Positions 46,356-54,568 of a stretch of DNA of 64,000 nt are shown here, piece by piece. The stretch lies in NCBI RefSeq assembly GCF_917563885.1, contig NZ_CAKJTG010000005.1:1-64000 (forward strand), written 5' to 3'. The stretch's first letter is position 1. Every line of letters starts with the position of its first letter. The notes beneath the pieces were generated by a model. The model searched no databases. It was not told the origin of the DNA and worked only from the letters and a program-made list of their open reading frames with translations. Source of the DNA: Pseudoneobacillus rhizosphaerae. GTDB taxonomy: Bacteria > Bacillota > Bacilli > Bacillales > Cytobacillaceae. The position numbers were made by a program, and so were the translations under genes.

Positions 46356-47966
46356 TCAATTACTGATTAAATTAGTGAATTTGCATGCCATCTCATAGCG
46401 ATAAACCTTTGACAAGATTTGGATCATTCTTTCTAATTCTGTTGTTGTATAGTCACCTACGCAAGCAACTTGAATCCAATTTCTTTCTCGTAAATAAGCA
46501 CTCTCATAATGTAACTGAAAGCCTTGGTAAAGTAGACTATCTCCAATATCCAAAGAAGAAATATCCTTTGGAATTTCTATCGTAATGATAATAGGTGATG
46601 CGATATTTTCTGTCGTTGTGATTTTGAAACCAACAAGACTTAACACTCTGTTTAAATAAGAATGAGTCTCTTTAATGTTAACATATGTGCTTGGACTTAA
46701 TTCTTCAAGTGCTATCAACAAGGCATCCAATAAATTGGAGGAATGAGAAAATGGTATGCTACCGTTTTCAAAATAAACTCCTAAATCAATATATCTAGGA
46801 AGAAGTGGCGATGGCTTAGCTTCATGTTGATGAAATACGAAGGACAAACCGGTTAGTGCGGATATTGCTTTACCACTTACCCCTGATGCTAAAAAAACAC
46901 CAGTTAAGTCTAAATCTACAGCACCGATTGAGCTAATACAATCAAGGCATAGGTTTAAACCATTTTCCAAAGATATTTCTTTAAGTAGATTTATATCATT
47001 TAGCATTCCTGTAGAGGTTTCACTATGAACCGCCCATATCCAACCTATTTCATCTGTTAAACTAGCTTTAATCTCTTCTTTAGAAAACGGAACTCCCCAA
47101 TTTTTTCTCAATACATTAAAATTCAACCCTAATCGATCTGCCTGTTCGACTAACCTGCTACCAAATTCACCGTTATTTAAGATAAGACCTTTACCGGTCT
47201 CTAATGAAAGCTGTCCCGCAATGACATCATTTGCCAATGTCCCAGATCCTAATAAAATTTGCACATGTTTACTCTTCGTTAATTGACACAGGATTTTCGT
47301 TGCTTTATTAAGGTTTTCAAAAAATACTTCTGATCGATGGGAAATGGGTAGATTTCGCAATCCATCAAGTACCTTTTCAGAAACCCGAACAGGTCCAGGT
47401 AAAAAAGGAATCGTTGGTTGAAGGATCCTGCCAGCTAACGATTCTTCAAATGTTTGTTTAGTTAAGTACATTGGCTGAAATTGAGCCTCATTATTTCCAG
47501 TCATATGTGCAAATGGTTGAAAACCCATCTGCTTATAAAGTTTTAATTGCCTATTTGTGCCTGATATGACAGTAGCATCATAGCCTTTTCTTAAACAATA
47601 CTTTGACAAAAATGCGGCTAAGCCTAAAAATACTCTGCCACTTCGATGCTCTTTTTTTACAGCTAATAGCCTAATTTCACATAGTTTTTTTACATCTATT
47701 GGAAGCGACTGCTCAACCTCACCTATTTTTTTATCTAGAGAAAATGGTCGATTATCACGAACGGCAATCATACCAACTAATTCGCTTTCTTTTAAACATA
47801 TAATATATGTATTTTCATGATGAAAAGGATCAACTAATTTTCCATGCTCATTTTTTTGATGCTGAGGTATTTCCTCTGAAAAGGTCTGGTAATTTAGTTG
47901 ATGGATAAGATCAAATTCGTGTTGGTGATTAGCAATTTTATAAAAATATTCATGCTTTTCGCTCAA
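46356..47966 (-). CDS. GNAT acyltransferase-aminotransferase class V fusion
   Basis: 536 residues in two parts. Residues about 1-175 form a GNAT-like fold ('CEIRLLAVKKEHRSGRVFLGLA', 'YDATVISGTNRQLKLYKQMGFQPF') of the N-acyl amino acid synthase/autoinducer-synthase-like type. Residues about 185-530 are a PLP class-V aminotransferase ('FLPGPVRVSEKVL', 'GSGTLANDVIAG', 'HSETSTGM', 'CLDCISSIGAVDLDL', and the likely PLP lysine K366 in 'SGVSGKAISALTG'). The start overlaps the preceding PlsY-like gene by four bases. A fusion of an acyl-transfer domain with an aminotransferase beside a PlsY-like enzyme suggests synthesis of an acylated amino compound or amino-lipid; this is inference. Confidence 0.8.
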   Translation of the reverse strand: MSEKHEYFYKIANHQHEFDLIHQLNYQTFSEEIPQHQKNEHGKLVDPFHHENTYIICLKESELVGMIAVRDNRPFSLDKKIGEVEQSLPIDVKKLCEIRLLAVKKEHRSGRVFLGLAAFLSKYCLRKGYDATVISGTNRQLKLYKQMGFQPFAHMTGNNEAQFQPMYLTKQTFEESLAGRILQPTIPFLPGPVRVSEKVLDGLRNLPISHRSEVFFENLNKATKILCQLTKSKHVQILLGSGTLANDVIAGQLSLETGKGLILNNGEFGSRLVEQADRLGLNFNVLRKNWGVPFSKEEIKASLTDEIGWIWAVHSETSTGMLNDINLLKEISLENGLNLCLDCISSIGAVDLDLTGVFLASGVSGKAISALTGLSFVFHQHEAKPSPLLPRYIDLGVYFENGSIPFSHSSNLLDALLIALEELSPSTYVNIKETHSYLNRVLSLVGFKITTTENIASPIIITIEIPKDISSLDIGDSLLYQGFQLHYESAYLRERNWIQVACVGDYTTTELERMIQILSKVYRYEMACKFTNLISN

Positions 47967-48547
47967 ATTTTCCTCAGCCTTTCACTTATATTTTCTGTAT
48001 GTACAAAGCAAATCATTAATATGATCGCTGTAACAAGTAGACAACTAATCCAATCATACTCCTTAAAAACAAGAAGCATGGGAATACACAGGAAGGCCCC
48101 AAGTCCTGCAATCGTAAAGCTTTTGAGAATAGGATAAAGGATTAGAAAAGCGATTATGATAACAGAAACGACGAGTGGTTCAAAGGCGATGATGCCACCA
48201 ATAAAAGTCGAAATTCCTTTTCCTCCTTGGAAATTTAGGGTTATGGGCTTTATATGACCAATGATACATAGTGCTAATCCAAGCAACTGTACATACTCTG
48301 GAAAATGTAGGATGCTCGCAAAGACAACCACGATAACCCCCTTTAAAGCATCGCCTAGAAAAATCAATATAAATTCTTTTTTTCCATGTTCGCGTCCTGC
48401 ATTTCTAGCTCCCACATTTCCACTTCCCAAATGTCGCAAATCCTTATGATGGATTACTTTAATTACTAGAAATCCAAACATGATTGTTCCAACAAAATAG
48501 GATGAAATGAAATAGATCCAAATCATTCTGACACAACCTATTAACAT
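47963..48547 (-). CDS. PlsY-like glycerol-3-phosphate acyltransferase
   Basis: About 194 residues with five to six membrane segments. PlsY signature segments are diverged: 'HLGSGNVGARNAGREHGKKEF' (usually GNPGATN), 'LGDALKGVIVV' and 'GHIKPITLNFQGGKGISTF'. PlsY transfers acyl groups from acyl-phosphate to glycerol 3-phosphate; this is probably a paralogue with another acceptor because motif 1 departs from the housekeeping form. Either ATG 48547 or ATG 48526 could be the start; neither has an ideal site. It is the first gene of the operon with the GNAT/aminotransferase fusion and lies behind a diverged manganese-type riboswitch. Confidence 0.82.
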   Translation of the reverse strand: MLIGCVRMIWIYFISSYFVGTIMFGFLVIKVIHHKDLRHLGSGNVGARNAGREHGKKEFILIFLGDALKGVIVVVFASILHFPEYVQLLGLALCIIGHIKPITLNFQGGKGISTFIGGIIAFEPLVVSVIIIAFLILYPILKSFTIAGLGAFLCIPMLLVFKEYDWISCLLVTAIILMICFVHTENISERLRKI

Positions 48548-48647
48548 ATTTTTCTAGAAACCTTTTCTTATAAAAGGAATATTATAATAATTTTATCATT
48601 ATTTCTACTATTACTGTATTTGTTTGATCAAAGAATACAAAATTTAT

Positions 48648-48706
48648 AAAAAAGACCTTACCCATTTGGAAAAGGTTCATTGTGACCCTTCCATCAAAAC
48701 AAGGTC
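48648..48706 (-). terminator. Attenuator of the PlsY-like operon
   Basis: On the minus strand GACCTT at the 3' edge of the aptamer pairs with AAGGTC immediately before T6, enclosing an inner GGAAGGGT/ACCTTTTCC hairpin. This is the same expression-platform logic as in riboswitches 1 and 2. Confidence 0.8.
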
Positions 48707-48788
48707 AATTTAACAACTTAAATGTTGCCACCATAGTCGTAGTCTATATTTGACATGACGACTTAAGTGTAGGCGCTACTCCTCTATT
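48700..48788 (-). promoter_or_regulatory. Diverged yybP-ykoY-type riboswitch 3
   Basis: On the minus strand: GGAGTAGC, then TACACTTAAGTCGTCA, then ACTATGGTGGCAAC, TTGTTAAATTGACCTT. It aligns without gaps to riboswitch 2, including an identical 32-base distance between GTCGTCA and the end of GGCAAC. Changes are in P1 (ATAGA for AAAGG) and in the 3' L1 strand (AATTGACC for GCGAGACC), so ligand preference or binding may differ. A CTGTCA/TATACT promoter lies upstream (48823-48851). Confidence 0.8.
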
Positions 48789-48822
48789 ATTACAAATAAT
48801 AGAAAAATAATAGCTTTAATAT

Positions 48823-48851
48823 AGTATATGGATATCTATTTTTTCTGACAG
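48823..48851 (-). promoter_or_regulatory. Likely promoter of the PlsY-like operon
   Basis: CTGTCA (48846-48851) and TATACT (48823-48828) on the minus strand with a 17-base spacer; the -35 is 4/6. Confidence 0.55.
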
Positions 48852-48960
48852 TATATGAGCCTATTAGGTTGCTCCGTTAGCTCCCCCACCCCTTTTTTCT
48901 ATTTAACCTTTTTTATTCATTCATATGACTGGGCTTGGACTATTAGACTGATAATAGCTG

Positions 48961-48992
48961 AAAAAGGCTCCTCATTATTAACGGGAGCCTTC
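48961..48992 (-). terminator. Terminator of the HD-domain gene
   Basis: AAGGCTCC pairs with GGAGCCTT, followed by T5 on the minus strand. Confidence 0.85.
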
Positions 48993-48999
48993 ATTTCAT

Positions 49000-49521
49000 T
49001 CATCCTAACTTTTTGTGTTCAAGGTCAATCCATCCATCTAAACGACTAAGACTCTCTTTAGCTCTATCAAAATCGATTGTTCGATAGTGATGCATCCCGC
49101 CTTCTTCTTCGTCTTTTTCATCTGCCCATTTAACGATTTGTTGTAATGGCGTTCGAACAATGTCGTTTGTAGGTAGAAAGGAATCAGTATGGAACAATAT
49201 GGCTAAAGCGATTGTTTTTGCTTTTACCGGATTTTCACCTAGCCTTATCAATAATTTATGGGCTCTTTCTGCCCCTTTTATTGGATGAATATCATTTTGC
49301 TTATACAAATCGTAATCCCATTTCCCATTCCGATACCAAGTGTAATGACCCATATCATGCAGCAATCCTGCTTTTGCCGCTATATCAACATCCACATTAT
49401 GCTCTTTTGCCAATTGAAAAGCATGATAGGAAACGGCAATAGCATGTGCTAAACCAGATCGATTTAAGAATTTCTGGGCAATATGATGATGAAAAATATC
49501 AATTAAAGTAACGTCCCTCAT
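49000..49521 (-). CDS. HD-domain phosphohydrolase-like protein
   Basis: 173 residues with the metal-binding signature H...HD...D: 'HAIAVSYHAFQLAKE', 'AGLLHDMGHYTW' and 'ALAILFHTDSF'. The HD superfamily hydrolyses phosphate esters of nucleotides or cofactors; no neighbour fixes the substrate. ATG start, RBS AGGAGAAG. Confidence 0.8.
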   Translation of the reverse strand: MRDVTLIDIFHHHIAQKFLNRSGLAHAIAVSYHAFQLAKEHNVDVDIAAKAGLLHDMGHYTWYRNGKWDYDLYKQNDIHPIKGAERAHKLLIRLGENPVKAKTIALAILFHTDSFLPTNDIVRTPLQQIVKWADEKDEEEGGMHHYRTIDFDRAKESLSRLDGWIDLEHKKLG

Positions 49522-49694
49522 TCAACTTCTCCTTAGCAATATATTTTTTGATGTCCTTTATTTTAAGCTACCATACCCATTCTCTACAAATGACTAAACA
49601 AATATGACAGTTTTCACCTGATTTCGAAATTATATATCGAAATTATTCAAAAATAATATGCCAAAAATCGAAATGATGCAGTTAATATTGCAAA

Positions 49695-49733
49695 AAAGAA
49701 AGGCTGGATTTAATAAAAATCCAACCTTTCTTT
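49695..49733 (-). terminator. Terminator of the aminoglycoside-kinase-like gene
   Basis: AAGAAAGG-TGGATTT pairs with AAATCCA-CCTTTCTT around AATAA; T run follows on the minus strand. Confidence 0.88.
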
Positions 49734-49736
49734 ATT

Positions 49737-50654
49737 TTATTTTTTCGAATCCTGATATATATCCCTTATAGCTTGGATTCCTTGAAAGAAACTTCTTGAA
49801 TAATTTTCGTTATCTTCAACTGACCATGCGGTGGATAAAATGGAATGAGCAATTCCCCACATTAAGATTCTTTCTTTGTTTAGCCCCAACTCTTCTGCAA
49901 AAATGTCAATACGCTTTTTAATGACCTCCTTGCAACCTTCTTCTGGTAATTTATTTTGCAAGTACTGAATAAGATCATATTCTCTTTCCCCAATAAGACC
50001 TTGAGGATCAATGAGCATCCAGGAATTTCTTTTAGATAGAATATTGTAATGATGGAGATCACCATGAAGAAGATATGATTGAGTACTTGTTTCATTCATT
50101 TTATTGAAAAAGTACTCCGCCTCCTCTAACAATGAGGCTGAAATGGGGCCAAGTCCATTTGGATTCTCTTTTTTTAGTGCAATTAAACTAGCTGCACGAT
50201 TTTTAGTCGTCGGAAGTGTACTGTCACTTTTTGCAGGAACCCAGAGTTCTTTTAATATATTTGCTGCAATTCTCGTTGCAACCTCATCGTCATCTATCGT
50301 TGAGAGCATTTGACCTGGTTTAAGTCGCTCGAGAAGAATAATCCCCTTTTCTTCGTCATAATCCAACAGCTGAACCATCTTTCTATTATGATGGTTAAAT
50401 AGTTTTAGAGCCTCTAATTCATATAGAAAATCTTGACTAGGTACTGAGAGTTTTAATACTAATTCTCTTCCATCGGCGAAAACGGCAGCTGCAACAAAAT
50501 TATAGGACAATTCAAAAGAGGCGTCTAATACCTTTAGATTCCATCGTTCTTCACAGTAAGTAATAAGTTTTGGTAAATTCTCTAACCATTCCTGCCCTTT
50601 TTCCTTATGGACAAATTTTATATTCTTAGTGTAGACATCAGAAAGTTGAAGCAT
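49737..50654 (-). CDS. Aminoglycoside/hydroxyurea phosphotransferase-like kinase
   Basis: 305 residues of the APH(6)/StrA-like protein-kinase-fold family. Kinase-like motifs: 'LVLKLSVPSQDFLYELEAL' (ATP site and Glu), 'SYLLHGDLHHYNILSKRNSWMLIDPQGLIGEREYDL' (catalytic HGD and DP). It could phosphorylate streptomycin-type drugs, but chromosomal copies in Bacillus often have no resistance phenotype. Start ATG with AGGAGG. It precedes the DCC-family gene by 18 bases. Confidence 0.78.
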   Translation of the reverse strand: MLQLSDVYTKNIKFVHKEKGQEWLENLPKLITYCEERWNLKVLDASFELSYNFVAAAVFADGRELVLKLSVPSQDFLYELEALKLFNHHNRKMVQLLDYDEEKGIILLERLKPGQMLSTIDDDEVATRIAANILKELWVPAKSDSTLPTTKNRAASLIALKKENPNGLGPISASLLEEAEYFFNKMNETSTQSYLLHGDLHHYNILSKRNSWMLIDPQGLIGEREYDLIQYLQNKLPEEGCKEVIKKRIDIFAEELGLNKERILMWGIAHSILSTAWSVEDNENYSRSFFQGIQAIRDIYQDSKK

Positions 50655-50671
50655 TATATCCTCCTATTTCT

Positions 50672-51064
50672 CTATTCTAGAAATCTACTTCTAATTTCAG
50701 GGGATGGAATCATACAGGATTCTTTTTTCCCAAACCATTTATAACGGTTTTTCACGACAATGTCATAGAAAATGTCTCTAATTGGAGTAGGGATTATTTT
50801 AAAAATAACAAATAACCTCCATACACCTCCTAAATTTTCACATACTTTTAAAGCCGCTGCTGACTTTTTATAGTATCTATCATCCTCAATGTATACAATG
50901 CTATCAAGATTTTCCGTTAGACCAAATTCATTCAATAGCTTTTTACCCGTTTCACCTTGAAGTGGAGCAAATTGATAAGCACCGTTTGGATCTCTTTTTA
51001 TAATAAATTGCACACTGCTATCACAAAAATTACAAACACCATCAAATAGAATGATACGCCTCAT
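50672..51064 (-). CDS. DCC-family thiol-disulfide oxidoreductase (DUF393)
   Basis: About 130 residues. The N-terminal 'IILFDGVCNFCDSSVQFIIKRD' is the DxxCxxC motif that names the DCC family (like B. subtilis YuxK). ATG 51064 lies after AGGTGAG; an earlier GTG is three codons upstream. Role unclear; it follows a GNAT gene and precedes the kinase-like gene on the same strand. Confidence 0.82.
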   Translation of the reverse strand: MRRIILFDGVCNFCDSSVQFIIKRDPNGAYQFAPLQGETGKKLLNEFGLTENLDSIVYIEDDRYYKKSAAALKVCENLGGVWRLFVIFKIIPTPIRDIFYDIVVKNRYKWFGKKESCMIPSPEIRSRFLE

Positions 51065-51095
51065 CTTTCTCACCTTTGTAGGTTCGACGTTCGTT

Positions 51096-51572
51096 TCACT
51101 TATATTTTATCATCGTTTGGAAGGTTATCCCCTTTGAATCGAAACTTTGCTGCGTAATAAAGCCAACATTTTCATAAAGTTTTATCGCTCTTTTGTTAAA
51201 GGATGCTACAGTCAAACGTAGTGGGAGGCATTGTATATTCGCGTTTTCAATATTTTGGAGAATAAAAGCAAGGAAACTTCCTCCTCGGCCAGCCCCTGTT
51301 AGTTCTGGCTTAAGTCCTAGCCCTATGTCAATCATACTCTCATTGTATGCACCGTATTCATTACCAGCTGGTACGATTGCACTTATACCCGTACAATAAT
51401 AACCTGTTAATTGTTTAGTTTCATCGATTACTGCCAGGTAAGTATCATTCATTAGTTCTTTTAGTGATTCATCTGTTAATTCATTATTATAAAAATCATA
51501 AGGGGAATCGTATTGCCATAGAAGTATTTCCTTTGCATAAGATTCGGTCATTTTGTTTGTAGTCCAGTTCAT
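51096..51572 (-). CDS. GNAT-family N-acetyltransferase
   Basis: 158 residues with the acetyl-CoA-binding region 'LGLKPELTGAGRGGSFLAFILQNI' and C-terminal 'RLTVASFNKRAIKLYENVGFITQQ', characteristic of GNAT enzymes. Substrate unknown. Start ATG with the AAAGGAG site. Confidence 0.82.
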   Translation of the reverse strand: MNWTTNKMTESYAKEILLWQYDSPYDFYNNELTDESLKELMNDTYLAVIDETKQLTGYYCTGISAIVPAGNEYGAYNESMIDIGLGLKPELTGAGRGGSFLAFILQNIENANIQCLPLRLTVASFNKRAIKLYENVGFITQQSFDSKGITFQTMIKYK

Positions 51573-51706
51573 AAAATCTCCTTTTTTTCATCTAACTATT
51601 TATTGAATCCTTTTCTATCCATGAATTATGATAATGATGTGATTATCTACAATATACCAAAATTTGCTAGAATTTTTCAAATAATAAAAAGAATTGGATG
51701 TGAAAT

Positions 51707-52621
51707 ATGAATATCATCATTCGAGCTCGTAATAAGTCGAAAGAATTATTAATTCAAGAATCTTTAAATGTTAGGATGAAGTTGTCAAATAAGGAGCTAA
51801 GCAATTATCTGCATAACAAAAAAGGTCATGAAGGCGAAGTACAATTTGATGAATTATTAGAGAATCTCAATATTGATTGCCTCGTATTGAATGATTTGTT
51901 ATTTGAACTAAACAACAAATTTTTTCAAATTGACAAGATCATAATAACGCAAAATGGGGTTATCATTTTTGAGGTGAAGAATTTTGAAGATGAGTATTAT
52001 GTTGATGGTTCTAAATGGTTTGTTCTCCCCAAAAAGGAAATCGATAACCCCCTTGATCAATTGAACCGCAGCCACTCCTTATTGCAGAGATTGCTTCAGA
52101 GTCTTGGATATAATTGTACCGTTGATAAACATCTTGTTTTCGTTAATCCCGAATTCACCTTGTACCATGCCCCTATGAATTCATCTATCGTCTTACCCAC
52201 ACAGTTAAAACGCTTAGTCAATAAATTAAACATGCAATCATAAAAACTAAATGAAAACCACACTAAACTCGCAAATAAACTGCTGAGCCTTCATGTTGAT
52301 GAATACCCTTTTAAACGTAATTTTAGGTATAACTTTGTAGACCTAAAAAAAGGTATTTTTTGTTCTTCTTGCTATTCTTTTATTACTAAAGTTAATACAA
52401 AGAGAATTACTTGTGTAAAATGCGGGTTAGAGGAGAATGTTAAATCTGCCGTTTTAAGAAATGTGGAGGAAATTAAATTGCTTTTTCCTGAAGAGAAAAT
52501 CACAACTAATATTGTTTATGATTGGTGTAAAATTGTTAAGTCAAAAAGAGCGATTAGAGAAATTCTAAATCAAAATTTCATCTTAATAGGACATACTAAT
52601 TCTTCACATTATGTAAAATAA
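51707..52621 (+). pseudogene. NERD-domain gene interrupted by one in-frame TAA
   Basis: A 304-codon frame read in one phase from 51707 to 52621 with a single TAA at codon 179 (52241-52243). The first part has a nuclease-related domain ('HEGEVQFDELLEN', 'QIDKIIITQNGVIIFEVKNFEDEYYV'). After the stop, the same frame continues with 'KLANKLLSLHVDEYPF', a CxxC...CxxC zinc-ribbon ('CSSCYS' and 'CVKCGLE') and 'EIKLLFPEEKITTNIVYDWCKIV', matching the C-terminal half of intact Bacillus NERD proteins. So a single substitution broke an otherwise complete gene, or the stop is a sequencing error. The downstream half has no ribosome site of its own. Confidence 0.85.
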
Positions 52622-52681
52622 ATTATATCTATTGATATTTAATAACCTTTGAAGAAGGGTTTGAGAGAGTGTTCCGTGCTT

Positions 52682-52963
52682 TTTGGATAAAAACATGCTT
52701 CAGTTAGACTAACTGAGGTAAGTTTTTCGTTCTAATGGGTAAAAATATGCTTCAGTTTGACTAACTGAGGTAAGTTTTTCGTTCTAATGGGTGAAAACAT
52801 GCTACAGTTTGACTAACTGAGGTAAGTTTTTCGTTCTAATGGGTAAAAATATGCTTCAGCTTGGCTAACTAAGGTAAGTTTTTCATACTTTTGGATAAAA
52901 ACATGCTTCAGTTTAGTCAACAGAGGTAAGTTTTTCATTCTAACGGATAAAAACATGCTTCAG
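52682..52963. repeat. 52-bp tandem repeat array with six copies
   Basis: The marker ATGCTTCAG (with small variants) starts at 52695, 52747, 52799, 52851, 52903 and 52955, six copies exactly 52 bases apart. Each unit holds TCAGTT..AACTGAGG, a short inverted repeat, and AAGTTTTTC. The unit sequence is unrelated to the array at 23947-24155 although the period is the same. Non-coding: 52 is not divisible by three. No spacers differ, so not CRISPR. Confidence 0.9.
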
Positions 52964-52996
52964 AGTGGCCCTTAGCCGACAGTTGTCCGCCCTCCA

Positions 52997-53030
52997 ACAA
53001 AAAAAACGAGCATCAACAAAATCATCGATG
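52997..53030 (-). terminator. Terminator of the desaturase gene
   Basis: GGGCATC and GATGCTCG pair on the minus strand and are followed by T7. Confidence 0.78.
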
Positions 53031-53047
53031 CCCGCATTCCACTCTAT

Positions 53048-54133
53048 TTACTTCTTACTCGGCAACAAAACCTGCTTTAAATTTAACTTTTTATGGCTTT
53101 CGACTTTCTCAGGATTTAACCCTTTACCTAAAACGCTATAAACTTTTCCATTAAACATATCCACCAATTCGTCTTCCTTTAAGTAAGGTCTTGGCGTTTT
53201 TAAAAGTATTAACATCGCCCTCGACATTGGCATTTCATGGTAACGTTCTGGCCAAAATTCTTTAATCTTTTCTTTCACTAAAGGATAGTACTTTGAGCTC
53301 ATTGCTGGGAACAAGTGGTGTTCTGTGTGATAAGAAAAATTAAAATGTAATACGTTAACCCACTTAGGCACTGTCACAGATAATGAGTTTGCTAGAGGAT
53401 CATTAACCTCCATTTGAGGATTTAAATTATGATTAGTTGCGATATAACTACTCATAATAAAATTTGCAATAGCAGCAGGTATTAAAAATATAAAAACCCA
53501 CTTTACAGGACCGACAACGAACAATAATACAATCCAGGTCGCCCACGGTAATAATAACTCTAGAAGAACTAAAGGCTGCTTGTTTGGTTTAAACTCTTTA
53601 AAAAAGACAAAGAACATTCTTGTCGAGTGAAGGGTGAAGTTAAAGGTTAGAAAAATGATATAACCAATCATTCGAATAAAATTAGGTTGTCTAAAAAAGA
53701 ATGCAAGCAATGGTCTTTTGGAAATGAATTCAGCAGTGGACCATGTATCTGGATCATTATGCTCATGTTGGGTATGTACATGATGAGTCATATTATGCCA
53801 TTTACGCCATAACTTAGGTCCGATCCCTATTGAACTAAAAGCAACTCCTCCTAAAAAATCCCGAAGAAAAGGTTTCCTAACCACAGTCCCATGCAGGATT
53901 TCATGTCCTAAAAAACACATTCCAGCAAAGCATAAACCGATTGCCATCGCAATTAAGGTGTTTGCCCAGAACGGAAGATTAAAAAGAGAAACTGAAAATA
54001 TCCCTGCTAGCGCAACAAGAAAATAAGCTAATCCTCCAAAAAGCCGTGTTGGAACTGGCTTAAATGCCTCTTTTGGTAAATGAGGCGAAACTCTTGCAGC
54101 ATACCAGCCAAAACTATGTAAATCTTTCATCAT
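53048..54133 (-). CDS. Membrane fatty acid desaturase
   Basis: 361 residues with three histidine boxes: 'GHEILHGT' (HxxxH), 'HNMTHH' (HxxHH) and 'FSYHTEHHLFP' (HxxHH), the iron ligands of acyl-lipid desaturases. Hydrophobic helices flank each box. It would introduce a double bond into membrane acyl chains, as for cold adaptation, but no DesK/DesR pair is adjacent. Single gene; the start is the first of two ATGs after GGAG. Confidence 0.88.
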   Translation of the reverse strand: MMKDLHSFGWYAARVSPHLPKEAFKPVPTRLFGGLAYFLVALAGIFSVSLFNLPFWANTLIAMAIGLCFAGMCFLGHEILHGTVVRKPFLRDFLGGVAFSSIGIGPKLWRKWHNMTHHVHTQHEHNDPDTWSTAEFISKRPLLAFFFRQPNFIRMIGYIIFLTFNFTLHSTRMFFVFFKEFKPNKQPLVLLELLLPWATWIVLLFVVGPVKWVFIFLIPAAIANFIMSSYIATNHNLNPQMEVNDPLANSLSVTVPKWVNVLHFNFSYHTEHHLFPAMSSKYYPLVKEKIKEFWPERYHEMPMSRAMLILLKTPRPYLKEDELVDMFNGKVYSVLGKGLNPEKVESHKKLNLKQVLLPSKK

Positions 54134-54568
54134 TTGCTCCTTTCACAATAAAAGCCATCTCTTATATTATATTTTTGAAAATTCCTAAAAAACAGTATCT
54201 ACACCTAGTATCTAATCCTAGCAGTAAATACCAAATTGAGCAATAGGAATTTATCATTATACAAATAGTGAAAACCATTAAAGGAATTGTGCATTTTCCC
54301 TATATCATTATTCCCATTTTTAACATTTCAATAACTATAATGTAAAAAGAAACCCGCTTAAGCCAGAAGGTTTCTCGAATATAAAAATGTTATTTTTCGA
54401 GCTATTTATCAAAAGGACTAATATTTTTTCAATATTTAAACAAAATATATAGACTTATATTTATCCTTTTGCTAATATGTTTATTAAGATATGTCTAAAC
54501 ACGCAAAAAGGAATCCGAATATCGGATTCCTTTTTGCATTTTTACAATATTACTGTTATCACATAGGC
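54134..54568. other. Intergenic stretch upstream of the desaturase
   Basis: 435 bases, very AT-rich. A hairpin AGAAACC..GGTTTCT is at 54349-54378 and the SDR terminator at 54503-54538. No gene or clear operator seen. Confidence 0.5.
54503..54538 (-). terminator. Terminator of the SDR gene
   Basis: GCAAAAAGGAATCCGA pairs perfectly with TCGGATTCCTTTTTGC. Confidence 0.9.
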
